Of a DNA stretch of 37,918 nucleotides, positions 34,266-37,918 are shown in pieces. The stretch is from a candidate division WS1 bacterium (GTDB taxonomy: Bacteria > Armatimonadota > Zipacnadia > Zipacnadales > UBA11051): assembly GCA_012518355.1 (NCBI GenBank), contig JAAYSP010000239.1, forward strand, positions 1-37,918, in the 5' to 3' direction. Made by a program: the position numbers and the translations under genes. The notes beneath the pieces were generated by a model. That model did not search any database. It saw only the letters and a list, made by a program, of their open reading frames with translations, and was not told the origin of the DNA. Every line of letters starts with the position of its first letter. Within the stretch, counting starts at the first letter, position 1.

Positions 34266-35687
34266 ATGCAGCAGAATTGCAGTGGACAGGGCAGTCTCGA
34301 TTTCACGGGTCTGATGCATGACTCGTCGGGCGCTATGGCAGGTGCGATGGAAGCCGCCAGCGATTTTCTCACCGGTGCGACTGCCGAATGTCTGCTCGAC
34401 CATGTGGGCAGTGTGGTCGAGCAGTTGCCATCCGCCGAGTTTCCCGACAAACGCTGGTTCCAGAAGTCCTATGGGCGCGAGGTGACCGAAACGCCTGACG
34501 ATTTTCTCGTCGGCAGGGGGCTTTTCTACCTCACCGAGCAGCGAAAGCTGTATCTGGACTGCACCGGGGGCCACTACCAGGTCACCTGGGGATATCAGCA
34601 CCCTGACCTGACGGCACTGCTCTATGACGGCATCCGTCGGGGTGTGGTGTGGGACAATCACAGCAACATACCGGCTGCTCCGGTCAAGCGTCTGTCCCAA
34701 AAACTCATCGAGCTTGCAAATCCCGGCGCAGATCTCGGTGCGCTGCAGGCTGATGGCGAGCGGCTCAACACTGTGCTACTGGGCACTGCCACCGGTACTG
34801 TCGCATGCGCGGCCGCCATGAAGATCAGCTTGCGGCACTATGAGCGGGCCAAGTCTAACCGGGGCGCACCTGTCTTCATCACGCTGGACGGCAACTACCA
34901 CGGTAGCGATGTGTTCGCCCAGTATCTGCGGGGCATGTGGCCACAGTACTTCACCAACGTAGAGTGTGTCATGGTCCAGCCCAACGACGACGCCGAGCTG
35001 CAGCAGGTTTTCGCGCAGTACGGTGAGCGTGTCGCGGGCTTCTGGGCCGAGCCGATCATGATGAACCGTGAGGCCATACCCATACAGCCCTCGTACATGC
35101 AGCTCGCCCGTCGGCTGTGTGATGAAACCGGAGCGCTGCTGGCGATAGACGAAATCCAGACCGGCTTCTGGTTCCCTGAGGTGCTCATGTTCCAGCGCTT
35201 CGCCATCGAACCCGACCTGGTGGTGCTGGGCAAGGGCATGACGGCAGGGCTGCATCCGCTGTCGGCGCTGGTATACAGGGGCAAGTACGACCTGCTGGAG
35301 CAGTATGACGCTATCAGCACCAACGGAAACGCCGCACTGGCCGCATATCTGGCACTGGGATGTATCGAGTTGATACAGCGGCAGGCTGATGAGATACACC
35401 AAATCGGGGAGTACTATCATGCTCGGATGAGCGAACTGGCGGAACAGTATCCTGCGCTGCTTGTGGAGGCGCGTGGCGCGGGGCACATGTCGGGGCTGAA
35501 GTTCCACCGTGTGGACGATGCTCTGGCCTTCCATCGAGCCGCGATAGACGAGGGCTTGTGGTTGCGAGTTCACGCCTACCACGAAGGCCACAGCACCATC
35601 CTGACCAAATTCGCTCTACCGTTTGACCGGCAGATAGCAGACTGGGCGATAGGCCGCTATGCGGAGCTGCTTGGCGGCCTGCAGTGA
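34266..35687 (+). CDS. Class III PLP-dependent aminotransferase
   Basis: A 473-residue fold-type I enzyme of the omega-transaminase/GSA-aminomutase group. The Asp that holds the PLP ring nitrogen is Asp295 in LLAIDEIQTGF, and the PLP lysine is Lys323 in VVLGKGMTAGLHPLSALVY; FITLDGNYHGSDVFAQYLRG and GFWAEPIM also fit. The phosphate-cup region reads LLGTATGTVACAAAMKIS (about 170-187), where the family normally has N-SG-[ST]E-AVEAAIKLAR; the Glu is replaced. It may act on a keto-sugar or carbohydrate-derived aldehyde from its neighbours, which is inference. ATG 34266 (AGGAG 10 nt upstream) was preferred over 34182, which would add 28 poor residues. Confidence 0.87.
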   Translation: MQQNCSGQGSLDFTGLMHDSSGAMAGAMEAASDFLTGATAECLLDHVGSVVEQLPSAEFPDKRWFQKSYGREVTETPDDFLVGRGLFYLTEQRKLYLDCTGGHYQVTWGYQHPDLTALLYDGIRRGVVWDNHSNIPAAPVKRLSQKLIELANPGADLGALQADGERLNTVLLGTATGTVACAAAMKISLRHYERAKSNRGAPVFITLDGNYHGSDVFAQYLRGMWPQYFTNVECVMVQPNDDAELQQVFAQYGERVAGFWAEPIMMNREAIPIQPSYMQLARRLCDETGALLAIDEIQTGFWFPEVLMFQRFAIEPDLVVLGKGMTAGLHPLSALVYRGKYDLLEQYDAISTNGNAALAAYLALGCIELIQRQADEIHQIGEYYHARMSELAEQYPALLVEARGAGHMSGLKFHRVDDALAFHRAAIDEGLWLRVHAYHEGHSTILTKFALPFDRQIADWAIGRYAELLGGLQ

Positions 35688-35750
35688 ACGCTAGCAAGGC
35701 ATGTTCGTCCAGATAACATCAGCCAACAGTGGTGTAGAGTGGTCCCATAG

Positions 35751-35779
35751 TTGACTACACGGGCTGCAAGCGCTAATCC
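35751..35779 (+). promoter_or_regulatory. Possible promoter for the cyclophilin gene
   Basis: TTGACT (35751-35756), a 17-bp spacer and TAATCC (35774-35779), about 80 nt before ATG 35856. The -10 box is weak, so this is only a candidate. Confidence 0.3.
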
Positions 35780-35855
35780 CCGGCGCCTGCGCCCGAGTCT
35801 TAGATGTAGATGCACAGCGCATGACAAGCGTCAGAACGAAGGGAGTGCATGTATT

Positions 35856-36632
35856 ATGGCCGGAAAAGACAGGCAGCCGGCGACTGGTGGATCGGCTCCT
35901 TCCGAGGCGCCGCCATTCTGGAAGAGACACAACCTGTGGGTTTGGGCGCTGATGTTTGTAGCCATCGTCGCTTATGCAGGGCTACAAAAGAGCGTGGAGG
36001 GCAAAGCGCGACATCCGGCGTCGCAGGCCCAGGCGGTGGAGGCTGAAAAGCCTGTGGGAGACGAGCCAGGCGACCATAAGCCAGCGCAATTCGACGGTGC
36101 AAAAGACGAAAAGGAGTTGGAACAGGTGACTGAGACCCCGACCGGTACCGAAACTGCATCTGCAGCGGTTATCAAGACTTCGAAGGGCGATATCAGAGTG
36201 AAGCTGTATGCAAACGATGCGCCCAAGACCGTGGCCAATTTTGTCTCGCTATCCAAAAAGGGCTTCTATGACGGTCTGACTTTCCATCGAGTGATCAGGC
36301 CGTTCATGATCCAGGCCGGTTGTCCCCGAGGCGACGGCACGGGGGGGCCAGGCTACAACTTCGAGGATGAGTTCAACCAGCACAAGATAATCGCAGGCAC
36401 TCTGGCGATGGCAAACGCCGGGCCCAACACCAACGGTAGCCAGTTCTTCATCGTCACAGAGAGCCCGCAGCCGCATCTGGACGGCAGGCACACAGCGTTT
36501 GGGCAGGTCACTGAAGGCATGGATGTGGTGCGCGCCATAGCTTCCGTACCCACCGGGATGCAGGACCGCCCTCTGGAGCCGGTGACTATCAAGACTATCG
36601 AGACAATCGCTGAAGAGCCCGCTGCTGAATAG
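35856..36632 (+). CDS. Membrane-anchored cyclophilin-type peptidyl-prolyl isomerase
   Basis: It speeds cis/trans isomerisation of X-Pro bonds. After a polar start comes one membrane helix (about 27-43, [17 protein letters not shown]), then a charged linker (45-100, rich in E, K, P), then the cyclophilin domain (about 102-250): [28 protein letters not shown] with catalytic Arg and Phe, [15 protein letters not shown], and [15 protein letters not shown]. There is no cleavable-signal look, so the domain should face the outside of the inner membrane, anchored at the N-terminus. Length is 258 residues. ATG 35856 has AAGGGAG about 11 nt upstream; the reading from 35751 adds an unlikely Arg/Cys-rich leader. 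It may assist folding of exported proteins. Confidence 0.92.
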   Translation: MAGKDRQPATGGSAPSEAPPFWKRHNLWVWALMFVAIVAYAGLQKSVEGKARHPASQAQAVEAEKPVGDEPGDHKPAQFDGAKDEKELEQVTETPTGTETASAAVIKTSKGDIRVKLYANDAPKTVANFVSLSKKGFYDGLTFHRVIRPFMIQAGCPRGDGTGGPGYNFEDEFNQHKIIAGTLAMANAGPNTNGSQFFIVTESPQPHLDGRHTAFGQVTEGMDVVRAIASVPTGMQDRPLEPVTIKTIETIAEEPAAE

Positions 36633-36692
36633 GGCCACGAAGATAGAGATAGCTACATCACCGGTTGCGAAGTCTCATCATATGACTGAAGC

Positions 36693-36727
36693 AGACAGGC
36701 TCATATCGATTTAGTGTGAGCCTGTCT
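36693..36727 (+). terminator. Hairpin after the cyclophilin gene
   Basis: A perfect 11-bp inverted repeat, AGACAGGCTCA (36693-36703) and TGAGCCTGTCT (36717-36727), with a 13-nt loop, 60 nt past the stop. The tail CCACTCTTGCC is not T-rich. Stem and loop sizes match the 28401 hairpin, which supports a terminator role. Confidence 0.55.
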
Positions 36728-36809
36728 CCACTCTTGCCATGTCCTGCGACCGGCAGATGGTGTTCTGCCCCGCCTGCAAAAGGCACGTGTCTCAGTGCGG
36801 AGGGGAAGA

Positions 36810-36886
36810 GTGTCATCAGTGGTCGGCACACAGGGCGTCGCGCAGTGAGCATGTGCCCCAGTGCGGAGGGATGTCACCGAGGATGA
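36810..36886 (+). other. Two possible short leader ORFs before yihY
   Basis: GTG 36810-TGA 36848 encodes 12 residues and has GGAGGGG 5 nt upstream. ATG 36851-TGA 36886 encodes 11 residues, and its stop overlaps the chosen yihY start (ATGA at 36883-36886). A 12-bp direct repeat CAGTGCGGAGGG (36793-36804, 36859-36870) supplies both ribosome sites. This fits translational coupling, but such short frames also arise by chance. Confidence 0.3.
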
Positions 36887-37815
36887 ACATATCGGAGCAA
36901 CGCGGGCAGAAAAGGCGCGGTGTGTGGCGCTCTACGAAACTGCTGGGGCGCACCATATGGACCGCCTACAACCGCTTTGGGCATACAGGCACCCCTCTGA
37001 TGGCCGCCGCCATCGCGTTTTACGCGATCATCTGCCTGGGGCCTATCGGGATCCTGATGTCAGCACTGTTGCAGATCCTGTTTGGGGAAGGCAGCAATAC
37101 TTACCAGTGGCTTACCGACACTGTCGCCGAGTATGGCGATGTGGCCGCACAGCAGGTGATGAGCCAGGTAGATGGGCTTCTGGCCCAGCCAGACCTGTTC
37201 ACCACTAGCGCTCTGAGTGTTGTGGCCCTGGTATGGGCTTCTCTCCGCCTGTTTGAGACCATCGAGCGAAGCATGACCCAGATTTGGCCGGGTACCATTT
37301 TGCGCGGCTTTCTGGGCCGCAAACTGGTCGCACTGGTCATGATGGGCCTGGCAGGAACGCTGCTCACCGGCTTCGTCATCGCCAATGCATTTTTTGCACG
37401 CCTGTACGGAGTGCTCCGACAGTTCCCCGAAATTGACGCCGACGCTGTCATGCAGGCCCAGCCCAGGATCATGTCCATAGTGGGCCTGCTGTTGGCACTG
37501 GTGGCGTTCAACCTGCTCTACAGGCACATGCCGGTGCAGAAGGTGCCCAGGAGAGCTGCTCTGGCCGGCGCAGTATGTGCAGCGGTGTTGTGGCAGGCCG
37601 CCTCACGAGTGTTTCTGTATTTCATCAGCCACTCGGCCCACAACAACGCCATCTATGGCGGCCTGGCAGGAGTGGTAGTATTCTCACTGTGGGCATTTCT
37701 CGGCGGACAGATACTGCTTTTTGGCGCACATTTCGCGGCAGCTTTTCAAGAGATGTTTCTCGGTGAAAAACAAAGCGGCTTCACTCCAGAGCAGCCGGAT
37801 GCTACACAGAAGTGA
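36883..37815 (+). CDS. yihY: YihY/UPF0761 family inner-membrane protein
   Basis: A polytopic membrane protein of the YihY group (once called RNase BN; that activity belongs to another gene, and the real function is unknown). About six helices: TPLMAAAIAFYAIICLGPIGIL, LFTTSALSVVALVWASLRLF, LVALVMMGLAGTLLTGFVIA, IMSIVGLLLALVAFNLLY, ALAGAVCAAVLWQAASRVF and GLAGVVVFSLWAFLGGQILLF. The opening AFYAIICLGP and the VPRRAALAGAVCAAVLW and YGGLAGVVVFSLW stretches are family hallmarks. ATG 36883 gives 310 residues, a normal size; ATG 36871 directly abuts GGAGGG (no spacing), and the reading from 36739 adds a Cys/His-rich leader. The last 14 codons overlap a hairpin that probably terminates the converging gene. 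Confidence 0.92.
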   Translation: MNISEQRGQKRRGVWRSTKLLGRTIWTAYNRFGHTGTPLMAAAIAFYAIICLGPIGILMSALLQILFGEGSNTYQWLTDTVAEYGDVAAQQVMSQVDGLLAQPDLFTTSALSVVALVWASLRLFETIERSMTQIWPGTILRGFLGRKLVALVMMGLAGTLLTGFVIANAFFARLYGVLRQFPEIDADAVMQAQPRIMSIVGLLLALVAFNLLYRHMPVQKVPRRAALAGAVCAAVLWQAASRVFLYFISHSAHNNAIYGGLAGVVVFSLWAFLGGQILLFGAHFAAAFQEMFLGEKQSGFTPEQPDATQK

Positions 37816-37822
37816 AGCCGCT
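37766..37822 (-). terminator. Terminator for the leftward gene at the right edge, inside the yihY end
   Basis: AGCGGCTTCACT (37774-37785) and its exact complement (37811-37822) form a 12-bp stem with a 25-nt loop that includes the yihY stop. On the minus strand the stem is followed at once by TTGTTTTTC (37773-37765), a good T tract; on the plus strand it is not. It therefore serves a gene transcribed leftward from beyond 37842. Confidence 0.72.
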
Positions 37823-37842
37823 ATCGTCCGAATACCGAACAG

Positions 37843-37918
37843 TCAATCGCGCTGCATATCCAGAGTGCTCTCGTCATCAGGCAGGGCGTCGCTGTGCGGC
37901 ACGCATATAGCGCGGTCC
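37843..37918 (-). CDS. 3' end of a leftward gene (partial)
   Basis: The minus strand reads 24 open codons ending DALPDDESTLDMQRD and TGA at 37845-37843, then a terminator 20 nt on. The acidic tail resembles a protein C-terminus, but nothing identifies the family and the rest is outside the window. Existence is supported mainly by the terminator orientation. Confidence 0.45.
   Translation of the reverse strand, partial: DRAICVPHSDALPDDESTLDMQRD

Noticed and set aside
1-37918. tRNA, rRNA, phage, insertion sequence or defence system
   Set aside because: No tRNA T-loop patterns, transposase, integrase, toxin-antitoxin or restriction genes were seen on either strand; the window is mostly housekeeping plus exported proteins.

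Overview
The window is bacterial chromosome: moderately GC-rich, densely coded, almost all genes with ATG/GTG/TTG starts and good Shine-Dalgarno sites. No tRNA, rRNA, insertion sequence, phage gene or CRISPR array is visible. The best guess is Armatimonadota or a close relative. The pointers are a type IV prepilin-like protein with the N-terminus and H-x9-DG C-terminus common there and in Planctomycetota, a SepF/YggS/ProC/YggT cluster, the ADP-glucose glycogen route, a giant heparinase II/III-type protein with a discoidin-like front, and a signal-peptide protein that looks like an outer-membrane barrel. This placement is inference; no marker gene settles it.

Layout. 1-3.3 kb (minus): gap (GAPDH), a YvcK/CofD-like protein with two added N-terminal membrane helices, and a protein of two tandem PurS-like domains. 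3.5-4.1 kb (plus): a small SAM methyltransferase. 4.4-11.5 kb (minus): a long leftward cluster headed by a strong sigma70-type promoter: acidic zinc-ribbon protein, yggS, sepF, proC, yggT (no ordinary start codon), a CPBP-type intramembrane protease, yggU, an archaemetzincin-like protein that has lost its HExxH, and a barrel-like secreted protein. 11.8-14.1 kb (minus): an MFS transporter fused to HEAT repeats.

14.9-20.2 kb (plus): a methionine-rich secreted or anchored protein, a second secreted protein, a 9/11-bp tandem array, and the short (PurS/PurQ-dependent) form of purL. 20.3-26.3 kb (minus): galT, sensor kinase, response regulator, glgC, glgA, closely packed and probably one operon for galactose-to-glycogen carbon flow with its own two-component pair. 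26.6-27.0 kb holds a degenerate array of about eleven 38-42-bp units containing a 118-bp higher-order duplication.

27.6-37.8 kb (plus): prepilin-like DUF1559 protein, heparinase-like 1359-residue secreted protein, TIM-barrel isomerase/epimerase, class III aminotransferase, membrane-anchored cyclophilin and a YihY-family membrane protein. The right edge carries the tail of a leftward gene whose likely terminator lies inside the end of yihY. The most interesting items are the tandem PurS protein, the inactivated archaemetzincin, the MFS-HEAT fusion, the two-component pair inside the glycogen operon, the 118-bp higher-order repeat, and the heparinase/isomerase/aminotransferase group.
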